DNA from: an uncultured Actinomycetes bacterium
Lineage (GTDB): Bacteria > Actinomycetota > Acidimicrobiia > Acidimicrobiales > RAAP-2
DNA: 36,568 nt
Reading direction: 5' to 3'
NCBI GenBank assembly: GCA_903870905.1
Contig: CAIQEU010000056.1
Span: 1-36,568, forward strand
The translations under genes and the position numbers were made by a program. Positions 1 through 7,715 of the stretch are shown here, piece after piece. The first letter of the stretch is position 1. The number at the start of each line of letters is the position of its first letter. The notes beneath the pieces are model-generated. The model was not told the DNA's origin. It searched no databases and worked only from the letters and a program-made list of their open reading frames with translations.

Positions 1-2
1 TC

Positions 3-1055
3 CTCTACACGAGCGGCACGACTGGGCGCTCCAAAGGAGTAGTCCTCACCCACGCCAACGTGGTGGCCGCCGCCGAGAACGCCGGAGTCGCCCGCCGATT
101 CTCGAGCGATGAAGTGCTCGGACTCCCCTTCCCGCTCTTCCACATCGCAGCGACCAATCTCCTCATCGCCCACCTCAACCATCGCCCCGTGGTCCTCATC
201 AGTGGATTCGAACCCGCCGAGGTCGCCACGCTCATCGAGCGGTACAAAATCACGGCGCTCTCGCTGGCGCCGACGATGGTCCGACGACTCATCGACTACC
301 AGCGCCGAGCCGGCGCTGATCTCTCCAGTCTGCGCACCGTCTACTACGGGGCAGCACCGATCACCCCGGCGCTCCTCCGAGAAGCTCACGAGGTGCTCGG
401 CTGCGAGTTCTCCCAGAGCTACGGCATGACCGAAGCCGCCGGCATGGCGGTCTTCCTCGACGCCGATGCGCACCGCCGTGGACTCGCCGGTGAACCAGAA
501 CGCCTGACCCAAGCGGGGATGCCAGGACCACACATCACCCTCCGGATCGTCGACGACGACGGGAACGACGTTCCAACGGGAACCATTGGCGAGATCTCCC
601 TCAGTGGGCCGCAGATCTTCTCCGACTACGACGAGGAATCTGACGTCGCGAGAGCCGAACGGTGCCGATCAGGTGGATTCCGGTCCGGCGACATGGGGGT
701 GATCGACGCCAACGGTGCACTGCGGGTGGTCGATCGCAAGAAAGACATCATCATCACCGGCGGAGAGAACGTGTCGTCCTTGGAGGTCGAAGCGGCCCTG
801 TGTTCGCATCCCTCCATCAGCGCAGCCGCTGTGGTGAGTCGGCCCGACCCCGAGTGGGGAGAGGCCATCGTCGCCGCCGTCGTCCCGACGAGCAACACCT
901 TCGACGAAGCAGTGGTTCGTGCGTTCTGTCGAGACTCCCTCGCTGGCTTCAAACGACCGAAGGCCTACCTCGTCGTCGATGCGTTGCCAGTGAACGCCAC
1001 CGGCAAGATCGACAAGGTGGCCATTCGCCGCCTCGCCCGGGGCGAGGTGCACTGA
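3..1055 (+). CDS. Acyl-CoA synthetase (AMP-forming), 5' end cut by window
   Basis: This is the C-terminal part of an ANL-superfamily adenylating enzyme that activates a carboxylic acid, probably a fatty acid, to its CoA thioester. The frame is open from the first bases, so the true start lies outside the window. The visible part has 350 residues. The phosphate-binding loop YTSGTTGRSKGV is at residues 2-13, followed by the A5-type YGMTEAAG, the hinge region SGDMGV...DRKKDIIITGGENV and the A10 motif NATGKIDK, whose lysine catalyses adenylation. All core motifs downstream of the P-loop are intact, so nothing suggests decay. The family call is firm. The substrate is not readable from sequence; neighbouring lipid-type enzymes fit a fatty-acid or steroid-side-chain role. 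Confidence 0.9.
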   Translation, partial: LYTSGTTGRSKGVVLTHANVVAAAENAGVARRFSSDEVLGLPFPLFHIAATNLLIAHLNHRPVVLISGFEPAEVATLIERYKITALSLAPTMVRRLIDYQRRAGADLSSLRTVYYGAAPITPALLREAHEVLGCEFSQSYGMTEAAGMAVFLDADAHRRGLAGEPERLTQAGMPGPHITLRIVDDDGNDVPTGTIGEISLSGPQIFSDYDEESDVARAERCRSGGFRSGDMGVIDANGALRVVDRKKDIIITGGENVSSLEVEAALCSHPSISAAAVVSRPDPEWGEAIVAAVVPTSNTFDEAVVRAFCRDSLAGFKRPKAYLVVDALPVNATGKIDKVAIRRLARGEVH

Positions 1056-1084
1056 CCTCCTGCGCAGGAGCACACCATTGCCCC

Positions 1085-1090
1085 TACCGT
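1085..1090 (+). promoter_or_regulatory. Candidate -10 box (TACCGT)
   Basis: TACCGT fits the actinobacterial TANNNT -10 pattern. It would place the transcription start about 25 nt before the oxidoreductase ATG at 1122, leaving room for the AGGAG ribosome site at 1111-1115. No convincing -35 was seen. Confidence 0.3.
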
Positions 1091-1121
1091 GATGGTGCCG
1101 TCAACCTCCGAGGAGCACGCC

Positions 1122-2261
1122 ATGCACGACCTACCCACCACCGGTCACGAACTCCGCTCGACCGTGTCGAGTTCAGGACAGCTCGAGCTCACGCTCGTCG
1201 AGGTCCCCGTCGTCGCCCCCGGACCGAACGACGTGCTCATCCGAGTCGAAGCCACGCCGATCAACCCCTCCGACCTCGGGCTCCTCCTCGCCGGTGCCGA
1301 TCTCTCAACCGCCATCGCCACCACCCTCGACGGCGTCCCCGTCGTCACGGCGTCCATTGACCCGAAGGTGCTCGGCATGCTGGTCGGCCGATTCGACCAG
1401 TCGATGGCGGTCGGCAACGAAGGTGCAGGAACGGTGATCGCCGCTGGCGAAGCAGCCAGCGCCCAAGCGCTCCTCGGCCGGACGGTCTCGGTCGCAGGTG
1501 GGTCGATGTACGCCTCCTATCGCACCATCGATGCCGGGGCCTGCCTCGTGCTCCCCGAGGGAACGCCAGCGAGAGCGGGAGCATCGTCGTTCGTCAATCC
1601 CCTGACCGCACTCGGCATGGTGGAGACCATGCGTGCCGAGGGTCACCATGCCCTCATCCACACCGCTGCTGCCTCCAATCTCGGCCAGATGCTCGTCAAG
1701 GTCTGCCAGGCCGACGGCGTAGAGCTCATCAACGTGGTGCGCTCCGAGGCGCAGGTTGCAACCCTCGCAGCCCTCGGTGCCACCCACATCGTCAACTCGT
1801 CAGCACCGACCTTCATGGCCGACCTCACCGCAGCCATCACCGAGACCGGCGCCACACTGGCCTTCGACGCCGTTGGCGGGGGGACCCTCGCCAGCAACCT
1901 GCTCACCGCCATGGAAGCAGCAGCCAACGCGAAGCCTGGCGCCTACAGCCGCTACGGCTCGACCACCTACAAGCAGGTCTACATCTACGGCGGGCTCGAC
2001 CGGAGCCAAACCGTCCTCAGTCGAAACTTCGGCTTCTCGTGGGGTCTCGGTGGATGGCTGCTCACGCCGTTCCTCATGAAGGCCGGCGGCGAGACGATTG
2101 GTCGCCTGCGCCAACGAGTGGCTGATGAGCTCACGACGACCTTCGCCAGCCACTACGCCAACGCGGTGGCCCTCGAGGGAGCGCTCGACCTCGCAGCGAT
2201 TGCCGACTACGCCCGTCAAGCAACCGGAGCGAAGTACCTCATCACCCCGCACGGCGACTAA
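1122..2261 (+). CDS. Medium-chain dehydrogenase/reductase, quinone-oxidoreductase-like
   Basis: A 379-residue protein of the zinc-independent MDR (alcohol dehydrogenase-like, NADPH:quinone oxidoreductase) type. The N-terminal GroES-like half contains the segment PGPNDVLIRVEATPINPSDL. A Rossmann half follows, where HTAAASNLGQM and VVRSEAQV supply the nucleotide-binding strand-turn. No cysteine cluster for structural zinc is evident. It would transfer hydride from NADPH to a quinone or enone; the substrate is unknown. I chose ATG 1122 because AGGAG lies 6 nt upstream; a GTG at 1089 in the same frame lacks such a site. The gene stands alone between the acyl-CoA synthetase and a toxin-antitoxin pair. 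Confidence 0.82.
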   Translation: MHDLPTTGHELRSTVSSSGQLELTLVEVPVVAPGPNDVLIRVEATPINPSDLGLLLAGADLSTAIATTLDGVPVVTASIDPKVLGMLVGRFDQSMAVGNEGAGTVIAAGEAASAQALLGRTVSVAGGSMYASYRTIDAGACLVLPEGTPARAGASSFVNPLTALGMVETMRAEGHHALIHTAAASNLGQMLVKVCQADGVELINVVRSEAQVATLAALGATHIVNSSAPTFMADLTAAITETGATLAFDAVGGGTLASNLLTAMEAAANAKPGAYSRYGSTTYKQVYIYGGLDRSQTVLSRNFGFSWGLGGWLLTPFLMKAGGETIGRLRQRVADELTTTFASHYANAVALEGALDLAAIADYARQATGAKYLITPHGD

Positions 2262-2333
2262 GCGCCGGCTCCGTGCCACTTCCTCTCGAGGAGGTTGCTG
2301 CGGCAAATGCGCGAGAATCCAGTTGGCGAATGG

Positions 2334-2369
2334 TTCCCACTTTCCCACTATGGGAAAGTTCAGTAGACT
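2334..2369 (+). promoter_or_regulatory. Operator palindrome and promoter of the toxin-antitoxin pair
   Basis: ACTTTCCCA-CTA-TGGGAAAGT (2339-2359) is a perfect inverted repeat with 9-bp arms and a 3-bp centre. A further half-site TTCCCAC at 2334-2340 repeats the left arm directly 8 bp upstream. A -10-like TAGACT follows at 2364-2369, so a protein bound to the palindrome would cover the -35 region. This is the expected layout for autorepression by an AbrB-type antitoxin, alone or with its toxin. The repeat is seen directly; the binding protein is inferred. Confidence 0.6.
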
Positions 2370-2386
2370 CCATCGAGAGGAGATCT

Positions 2387-2614
2387 ATGGGACCACAACT
2401 CGTCGAAACCGATAGCCGGAGCAGGGTGGTGCTCCCCGGCCACGCCAACATGCGCTTCATCGTTCGCGAGAATGATGACGGCAGCATCCTGCTGGAGCCA
2501 GCTCGAGTAGTGAGCGAGGCACAGTTCGAGTACGACAACTCTCCTGAACTCCAAGCATTGCTGGCTCGGGCTGCAAGCGCACCGAAATCCTCAACTCGGA
2601 GGCGACGCGCGTAA
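2387..2614 (+). CDS. AbrB/VapB-like antitoxin
   Basis: A 75-residue protein. The N-terminal half (SRSRVVLPGHANMRFIV, then DGSILLEPARV) has the short strand pattern of a swapped-hairpin AbrB-like DNA-binding domain. The C-terminal helix SPELQALLARA ends in a basic tail and would be the toxin-binding part. This is the usual layout of a type II antitoxin. ATG 2387 follows the purine-rich GAGAGGAGATCT; the frame is open further upstream but a longer start would run across the operator. The toxin-like gene starts directly after its stop codon. Toxin neutralisation and autorepression are inferred from family and context. Confidence 0.68.
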   Translation: MGPQLVETDSRSRVVLPGHANMRFIVRENDDGSILLEPARVVSEAQFEYDNSPELQALLARAASAPKSSTRRRRA

Positions 2615-2875
2615 GTGGAGCCTTCGTACTCCGAAGTAGCCAATGAGCAACTCGATTCCCTACTCGCTGCTGGTGCGATCGACCTCTACAACGCACTCAT
2701 CACCATCTGCGAGTTCATCTTGGATCATCCAGAGCAGGCACAACGATCGTCTTCGGCACTCACGACCAACGTCGGCATCCGGTTCCGCTCCGCAGTTCCA
2801 GGCCACGCTCCCTACAAGGTGTTCTGGGCATCTGACGGCCCGACGATTGAAGCGGTCTTTCCCTATCCCAGCTAG
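2615..2875 (+). CDS. RelE/ParE-superfamily toxin-like protein
   Basis: An 86-residue protein starting at GTG 2615, immediately after the antitoxin TAA with no gap, so translation is probably coupled. An N-terminal helical stretch (SEVANEQLDSLLAAG, then ALITICEFILDHPEQ) is followed by a strand-rich end with RFRSAVPGHAPYKVFW and IEAVFPYP. That ending resembles the YRVLW/..IEIVF strands of RelE/ParE-fold toxins. Such toxins cleave mRNA at the ribosome or poison gyrase, and sequence alone does not say which applies here. It has no membrane segment. Family placement is moderate; the toxin role also rests on the antitoxin and operator just upstream. Confidence 0.6.
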   Translation: MEPSYSEVANEQLDSLLAAGAIDLYNALITICEFILDHPEQAQRSSSALTTNVGIRFRSAVPGHAPYKVFWASDGPTIEAVFPYPS

Positions 2876-2919
2876 TCCGCAAGGATGCAGCCATGGGGTG
2901 GATCGCCGAGATCACCTCA

Positions 2920-3282
2920 TCAGGGCAGTTCATCTCCGGGTCCAGGAACTACTCCACCAGTCTTCTGGCTGAGTGCCTCGAGGATGGCTGCGACTCGATG
3001 GTGGCGAGGAACGCTGTCGGTGTGGTGACTCGCCCGTTGGTAGAAGAACAACGTGGTCCGAAGGTCGTCGACGCTGACCTCGTCGATCGCACCTCGGTCC
3101 ATGGCACCGTCCACTGCGCTGGCGATGGCGTGGACGGCATCGAGTGATCCAACTCGTTCGTAGGCATTCCACGTCAGGGCGAATTCGTTGACCTCGGGGA
3201 ACCACGGCGCCGTCGGAGACGGCACTGCAATCTGCAGTGGATCGTGCGTTCGATCCTCGAAGGGTGGCGTCGTCATCGCCAT
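2920..3282 (-). CDS. Hypothetical protein, 120 aa
   Basis: I do not recognise this soluble 120-residue protein. It looks genuinely coding: ATG 3282 is preceded by GAGGTGG at a suitable distance. The composition is protein-like, with a tryptophan-rich N-terminal third (APWFPEVNEFALTWNAYERVG) followed by probable helices (LDAVHAIASAVDGAMD, VDDLRTTLFFYQRASHH, AAILEALSQK). It has no signal peptide or membrane segment. It converges on the toxin gene on its left. On its right a strong stem-loop separates it from the thiolase on the same strand, so it is probably transcribed on its own. Confidence 0.6.
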   Translation of the reverse strand: MAMTTPPFEDRTHDPLQIAVPSPTAPWFPEVNEFALTWNAYERVGSLDAVHAIASAVDGAMDRGAIDEVSVDDLRTTLFFYQRASHHTDSVPRHHRVAAILEALSQKTGGVVPGPGDELP

Positions 3283-3304
3283 AGTTCACCACCTCGCTGT
3301 GACG

Positions 3305-3339
3305 CAACACTCCCGGTGCGCAACGCACCGGGAGTGTTG
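3305..3339 (-). terminator. Strong stem-loop downstream of the thiolase gene
   Basis: CAACACTCCCGGTGCG (3305-3320) and CGCACCGGGAGTGTTG (3324-3339) form a perfect 16-bp stem with a 3-nt CAA loop. It lies 34 bp after the thiolase stop and just upstream of the 120-residue gene. No U-tract follows on the minus strand, as is common for actinobacterial intrinsic terminators. Confidence 0.7.
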
Positions 3340-3373
3340 GAACACCGTGGAGGTGGGATCACCCCACCACTGA

Positions 3374-4612
3374 TCAGACCCGCTCGATGAGAATGGCGGG
3401 CGCCATGCCGCCAGCAGCACACTGGGTGATGATGCCGTAGCGGCCCCCGGTGCGCTCGAGCTCGTCGAGGCAGGTGCCGATGAGGATCGAACCCGTCGCA
3501 CCAATGGGGTGGCCGAGGGCAATGGCACCACCGTTGGGGTTGACCTTGGCCCGGTCGAGACCGAGGTCACGGATGACCTTCTCGACGACCACGGCGAAGG
3601 CCTCGTTGATTTCGAAGACGTCGATGTCCGACAGCGAGAGGCCGGCACGGTCCAGCACCTTGCGGATTGCTGGCCCAGGGGCGTTCAGCATGAGGGTCGG
3701 GTCATCGCCCACGTTGGCGGTGGCGACGACGCGGGCACGAGGCGTCCAGCCGAAACGCTCGAGCGCCTTGTCGCTGGCGTAGAGGATGGCGGCAGCGCCG
3801 TCGACCACACCTGAAGACGTACCAGCGTGGTGGACCGGCTGGATGTCGATGTCGGGGTACTTGGCGTTGATCGCCGAACGCATGGTGATGCCGCTCTCAT
3901 CGAGCGGGAAGTCCATGAAGGAACCGAAGGCCGGCTCAAGACCAGCGAGACGCTCGAGCGTCGTCGAGGGGCGGGGGAACTCTTCGTGGTCGAGGAGGAG
4001 CTCACCGGCCAAGCTGTGCACGGGGATGAGCGAACGGTCGAAACGACCTTCAGCGATCGCCACTGCAGCGCGCTGCTGGGACTCGTAGCCGAGTTGGTCG
4101 AGGGCCTCACGGGAGATGCCGTCCATGGAGGCAATGGCGTCAGCGGCCACACCCTGGTGGGGCTGGAAGTGCATGGCGCGGAGCTCTTCGTTGCCCATGT
4201 CGAGCAGACCGATGCCGGGAGCGTGCCGATTGGCACCGTAGGTCGACATCATCTCGCAGCCACCAGAGACGATGACGTCTTCGAACCCTGAGGCGACGAC
4301 TGAGGCACCGAGGGTTGCTGCGGTGATGCCCGAGCCGCAGTAGCGGTCGAGGGTCACGCCCGAGGCCTTGGTGCTCCAACCAGCAGTCAGGGCCGCCATG
4401 CGGGCGAGGTCGCCACCTTGAGTCCCGCTCTGGAGGGAGGTGCCGAAGATCACGTCGTCGACCGCAGCAGTGTCGAGGTCGTTGCGCTCGGCGAGGGCCT
4501 TCAGCACTGAGGCGCCGAGGTGTTGGGGGTGGAGGCCGGCGAGGGCTCCCTTTCCGGCCTTGCCGATTCCCCGAGGGGTGCGGCAGGCATCGATGATCCA
4601 GGCGGTTGACAT
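3374..4612 (-). CDS. Thiolase, acetyl-CoA C-acyltransferase type
   Basis: A 412-residue thiolase that cleaves 3-ketoacyl-CoA with CoA (degradative) or condenses acyl-CoAs (biosynthetic). The nucleophilic cysteine is C92 in LDRYCGSGITAATLG. The mid-protein HAGTSSGVVDGAAA lies before the C-terminal catalytic NPNGGAIALGHPIGATG histidine motif, and QCAAGGMAPAILIE carries the second cysteine. Length is normal for the family. ATG 4612 is preceded by AAGGAG 6 nt upstream; the frame is open further upstream but without start support. It is monocistronic, with a strong stem-loop after the stop. A lipid or steroid beta-oxidation role is likely but unproven. Confidence 0.92.
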   Translation of the reverse strand: MSTAWIIDACRTPRGIGKAGKGALAGLHPQHLGASVLKALAERNDLDTAAVDDVIFGTSLQSGTQGGDLARMAALTAGWSTKASGVTLDRYCGSGITAATLGASVVASGFEDVIVSGGCEMMSTYGANRHAPGIGLLDMGNEELRAMHFQPHQGVAADAIASMDGISREALDQLGYESQQRAAVAIAEGRFDRSLIPVHSLAGELLLDHEEFPRPSTTLERLAGLEPAFGSFMDFPLDESGITMRSAINAKYPDIDIQPVHHAGTSSGVVDGAAAILYASDKALERFGWTPRARVVATANVGDDPTLMLNAPGPAIRKVLDRAGLSLSDIDVFEINEAFAVVVEKVIRDLGLDRAKVNPNGGAIALGHPIGATGSILIGTCLDELERTGGRYGIITQCAAGGMAPAILIERV

Positions 4613-4742
4613 AGGGCTCCTTCGAAGGCTCGTGCAGGTGTAAACGTAGCCAACGGAGCGGATCAGCACCAATAGCGAACGGCGGTACTCCTCGGGAGAC
4701 CTCGTCGGCGAGAATGGAGCACCGTCGCAAGGAGCAGCCGCC

Positions 4743-5696
4743 ATGGAACCATCCGAGCACCATCGTTCCCCTCGTCTCGATGCGGCAGAGGCGGCTGCGA
4801 CCAAGGGCCTCGGCCGGTTGCAAGGAACCGTGCTGTGGTCGATGTGGGAGCGGATCTTGGAGGTGGAGTTCCTCGATCGCAGCATTGCGCTCGCGGGGAA
4901 GGCCTTCGTCTCGTTCTTCCCCCTCGTCATCGTGGTCGCGGCGTTCCTCCCGACCCATCTGCGCAACGCGGTGCTCTCCACCATGACGCACCGACTCGGC
5001 ATCCATGGTGACGCGTCCAACCTCGTGAAAGGAGCGTTCGCAAACTCCAGTCAGATCCGCAAGGCCACTGGCTTCTTCGGACTGCTCCTGACGGTTGTCT
5101 ACGCGAGTTCGTTCACCACCGCGCTCCGTCGGATGTACCTCCGGGTCTGGCGTCGCCCGCCCACCTCCATGGTCAGCGCCTACATCGCCGGCGCGGTGTG
5201 GGTGGCGATGTGCATTGGCTACATGGCACTCGTCGGCGGGGTGCGCTCCCTGCTCGGTGGCAGCCCACTTGGGCTCGCGACCTTCAGCCTCCTCGCCCTC
5301 CTCGGCTCAGCGATGTTCTGGGCGATGACGACCTGGTTCGCGCTCGGTAAGCAGGTTCGCCTTCGGGCGCTGCTGCCAACGGGAGCCCTCACTGGGATCG
5401 CCACCCTTGCCTACAGCGTCGCTGCCCAGTGGTGGATGCCGCAGCAAATTGCGAGCAACGAAGCCCAGTTCGGATTCTTCGGGATCGCCCTCGCCTTCGT
5501 TACCTGGTTGTCGGGCATCTCGGTCTGCCTCGTCGTGTGCGCAGCAATTGGGGCAGAGCTCACCGAGGCGCCGGGAGCGATTGGACGAATCGGAAGGATG
5601 GGCCTCTCCGACGTCCTCATCGATGGAGCCAGGCCAACCCTTCCTGCACCCATCCGAACGAACCGCCGACCGATCCTCGGACGAGTTGAGGAGTAG
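4743..5696 (+). CDS. YihY/BrkB-family inner-membrane protein
   Basis: A 317-residue polytopic membrane protein of the YihY/BrkB family. It shows about six hydrophobic segments: AFVSFFPLVIVVAAF, GFFGLLLTVVYASSF, AYIAGAVWVAMCIGYMALVG, FSLLALLGSAMFWAM, LPTGALTGIATLAYSVAA and a C-terminal pair around FFGIALAFVTWLSGISVCL. The N- and C-termini are polar or basic. The FFPLVIV and YASSFTTALRRMY segments are typical of the family. Biochemical function is unknown; the name 'ribonuclease BN' used for older homologues is obsolete. ATG 4743 follows AAGGAG. The gene is divergent from the thiolase. Confidence 0.85.
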   Translation: MEPSEHHRSPRLDAAEAAATKGLGRLQGTVLWSMWERILEVEFLDRSIALAGKAFVSFFPLVIVVAAFLPTHLRNAVLSTMTHRLGIHGDASNLVKGAFANSSQIRKATGFFGLLLTVVYASSFTTALRRMYLRVWRRPPTSMVSAYIAGAVWVAMCIGYMALVGGVRSLLGGSPLGLATFSLLALLGSAMFWAMTTWFALGKQVRLRALLPTGALTGIATLAYSVAAQWWMPQQIASNEAQFGFFGIALAFVTWLSGISVCLVVCAAIGAELTEAPGAIGRIGRMGLSDVLIDGARPTLPAPIRTNRRPILGRVEE

Positions 5697-5757
5697 GGAG
5701 CACCGTCGAACCGCTTCCCGATCGGGCGATACGCTCGGCCAACCGAGGGGGTTCGCC

Positions 5758-6387
5758 ATGGATGCACCAGTTCGTTTGATCGACGACCAACGAGGAGAGC
5801 GCTACGGCGAAGTCCTCGCCGCCTTCATGGGCGACGACGGGCTCCGCGCCGAGGTCTACGGCACCCAGTTGCTCAACGACTGCCCCGAGGAGCAGTGGGT
5901 CGCCCTCGACGCAGCGGCAATCGCTGCTGACCTCGGTGCGCTCTTCGTCAAGCTCAACGGTCCGCGCTACTGGATGCTCGATGGACTCGGCACCAAGGTG
6001 GCAGTCGTCGACCCCGTCTTCTGCGACTTTGGCGGAATCACGATGCGCCGTATTGCTCAGGTGGAACTCGGCCATGAGCCAAAGCTCGGTCCCTACAACG
6101 AGATGCACGTCAACCGAGGAGCGATCTTCTTCTTCGATGCCGGCAAGAAGGTCTACGAGCTCATCCGCCCCGATGGCGCCCCCTTCGTCATGCAGGCACG
6201 GTGCGTGGGCGTCGACCCCGCCATGTCTGAAGAGCGCCTCGAGACACTGGGTGCTGATCTCGCCCTGCCTGAGGGCTGGTCCTACCGGGTGCGAGTGCTC
6301 GACGAGGAACTCGTCGTCGACACCTCGGCGAGTCTCGCCACCATTGTTCAAGACGAGTTCGAGAACACCTACACGCTTCCCTTCTAG
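5758..6387 (+). CDS. Conserved-looking hypothetical protein, 209 aa
   Basis: I cannot assign this soluble 209-residue protein to a family. ATG 5758 follows a GAGGGGG ribosome site, and a -10-like TACGCT lies at 5730-5735. The middle is strand-rich and aromatic (NGPRYWMLDGLGTKV, DFGGITMRRIAQVEL, MHVNRGAIFFFDAGKKVYELIRPDG, PFVMQARCVGVD), which suggests a beta-barrel or sandwich. The C-terminal part (LPEGWSYRVRVLDEELVVDT) describes a trimming strand and a polar tail. There is no signal peptide. An enzyme or lipid-binding role is possible but unsupported. It stands between two membrane-protein genes and shows no operon partner. Confidence 0.6.
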   Translation: MDAPVRLIDDQRGERYGEVLAAFMGDDGLRAEVYGTQLLNDCPEEQWVALDAAAIAADLGALFVKLNGPRYWMLDGLGTKVAVVDPVFCDFGGITMRRIAQVELGHEPKLGPYNEMHVNRGAIFFFDAGKKVYELIRPDGAPFVMQARCVGVDPAMSEERLETLGADLALPEGWSYRVRVLDEELVVDTSASLATIVQDEFENTYTLPF

Positions 6388-6393
6388 GGAGGT

Positions 6394-6501
6394 TCAGCGA
6401 CCCTTGCGTCGTCGTTGCCCAAACTTCGGGTGTCGCATCACGATGTAGGCGGCGATGAAGACGCCAGAGAACACGACGGCGAGGATGATCGCGGCAGCCA
6501 T
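6394..6501 (-). CDS. Small single-pass membrane peptide, 35 aa
   Basis: A short open frame from ATG 6501 to TGA 6394. It encodes a hydrophobic helix, AAAIILAVVFSGVFIAAYIVM (residues 2-22), followed by a strongly basic tail, HPKFGQRRRKGR. A transmembrane helix next to an arginine/lysine-rich tail is the classic look of a bacterial small membrane protein with an Nout-Cin topology. It fits almost the whole interval between the convergent 209-residue gene and the divergent GH3 gene. The ribosome site is weak (AGG about 9 nt upstream). Function is unknown; it may regulate a membrane partner. Being real is likely but unproven. Confidence 0.55.
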   Translation of the reverse strand: MAAAIILAVVFSGVFIAAYIVMRHPKFGQRRRKGR

Positions 6502-6589
6502 GGGGCCAACCTAGCCCTACCCGGCTTCGTCTCGGCCGATCGGCGGAACCCTCGATGACGTGGAATGCTCGCAACAGAGGAGGTCCCCC

Positions 6590-7711
6590 ATGCGCCGACC
6601 GCACATCCTGATCGCAGGAGCGATCGCAGCGGCGGCCGCCATGGTCTCGGTGCTCCCGGTCGGTGCTGCGCCGACCGCCAGCGCGGTGCCGGCCCCACGG
6701 TGGACGGAGGATCGGCTGCTGTCACAGTTGGTCATGGTTGCCGCCAACATCACCGCGCCAACCGTGGCAACGAGCGATGTGCAACGGGGCATCGGTGGCG
6801 TCGTGTTCCTCGGGCAACCCCCCTCGAGCGCCCGCTCTCAAATCGCCAGCGGACTTCGAACGCTCAATGCCTCAGCCATGGTGCCGCTCTTCCTGGCGAC
6901 GGACGAAGAGGGTGGTGGCGTTCAGCGGCTCGCCAACGTGGCGGGCTCGCTGCCGTGGCCTCGCCAGATGGCCACGTGGTGGGGACCACGCACCATCACA
7001 GACAAGGTGCAGTCGGTCGCGTCGCACATGGCAGCACTCGGCATCACGATGGACCTCGGGCCCGTTGCCGACACCGCGTCCGCCACGAACTCGATTGATC
7101 TGGAGAACCTCCGGTCCTTCAGCGAGAACGGGACGATCGCCAGTCGAGACGTCCGGGCGTTCCTCGCAGGGCTCGCCGCTGGCCGCCTCCTCGGCGTCGT
7201 GAAGCACTTTCCTGGCCTCGGACATGCCAACGGCGATACCGACCTCCAAGTCGCCACCGATCCTCCGCTCGCCGCACTCCAGAACCCTGATCTCGCTCCG
7301 TTCCGTGCCGCGATCGCCACCGGGGTCCCAGCCGTCATGATGAGCAACGTGGTCGTTCCCGATTGGGGGGCTGCGCCTGCGTCGCTCAACCCGGCTGCCT
7401 ATGCCTACCTCCGGTCGATGGGGTTCACTGGGGTCATCCTCACCGACAGTTTGGGAGCTGGCGCCATCACTGGCCATGGGGCCAGCCAGACTGCTGCAGC
7501 GGTGACGGCAATCTGCTCGGGAGCCGACATGGCCATGCTCAACAACGCTTCGCTCTACGCACCATCCTTGGCGGGACTTCGGGCAGCCGTTGCCCATGGA
7601 CGACTCTCGATGACCCAGGTCGTTGCGTCGGTGAATCGCATCCTCACCGCGAAGAACCGCTACCGCAGTGCCCAGCAACAGCTCGCGCTGGTTCCCCTGC
7701 CGAAGGGCTGA
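6590..7711 (+). CDS. Secreted glycoside hydrolase family 3 protein (NagZ-like)
   Basis: A 373-residue GH3 enzyme of the beta-N-acetylhexosaminidase type, which cleaves GlcNAc from cell-wall glycans. ATG 6590 follows AGAGGAGG. A signal peptide (MRRPHILIAGAIAAAAAMVSVLPVGAAPTASA) directs export, so it would act outside the membrane. Family motifs are DEEGGGVQRL (105-114), DLGPVAD (155-161), VVKHFPGLGHANGDTD (203-218), where NagZ enzymes carry the flexible catalytic-loop His/Asp, and GVILTDSLGAGAI (281-293) with the nucleophile D286. The KHFPG loop is slightly longer than the usual KHFPGHGDT. It is convergent with the dioxygenase gene 4 bp away. A role in wall turnover is inferred. Confidence 0.88.
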   Translation: MRRPHILIAGAIAAAAAMVSVLPVGAAPTASAVPAPRWTEDRLLSQLVMVAANITAPTVATSDVQRGIGGVVFLGQPPSSARSQIASGLRTLNASAMVPLFLATDEEGGGVQRLANVAGSLPWPRQMATWWGPRTITDKVQSVASHMAALGITMDLGPVADTASATNSIDLENLRSFSENGTIASRDVRAFLAGLAAGRLLGVVKHFPGLGHANGDTDLQVATDPPLAALQNPDLAPFRAAIATGVPAVMMSNVVVPDWGAAPASLNPAAYAYLRSMGFTGVILTDSLGAGAITGHGASQTAAAVTAICSGADMAMLNNASLYAPSLAGLRAAVAHGRLSMTQVVASVNRILTAKNRYRSAQQQLALVPLPKG

Positions 7712-7715
7712 AGGC

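Noticed and set aside
4140-5006. Long minus-strand frame across the thiolase start and BrkB gene
   Set aside because: Arg/His/Pro-rich translation with no family features; it is an out-of-frame shadow of the thiolase gene.
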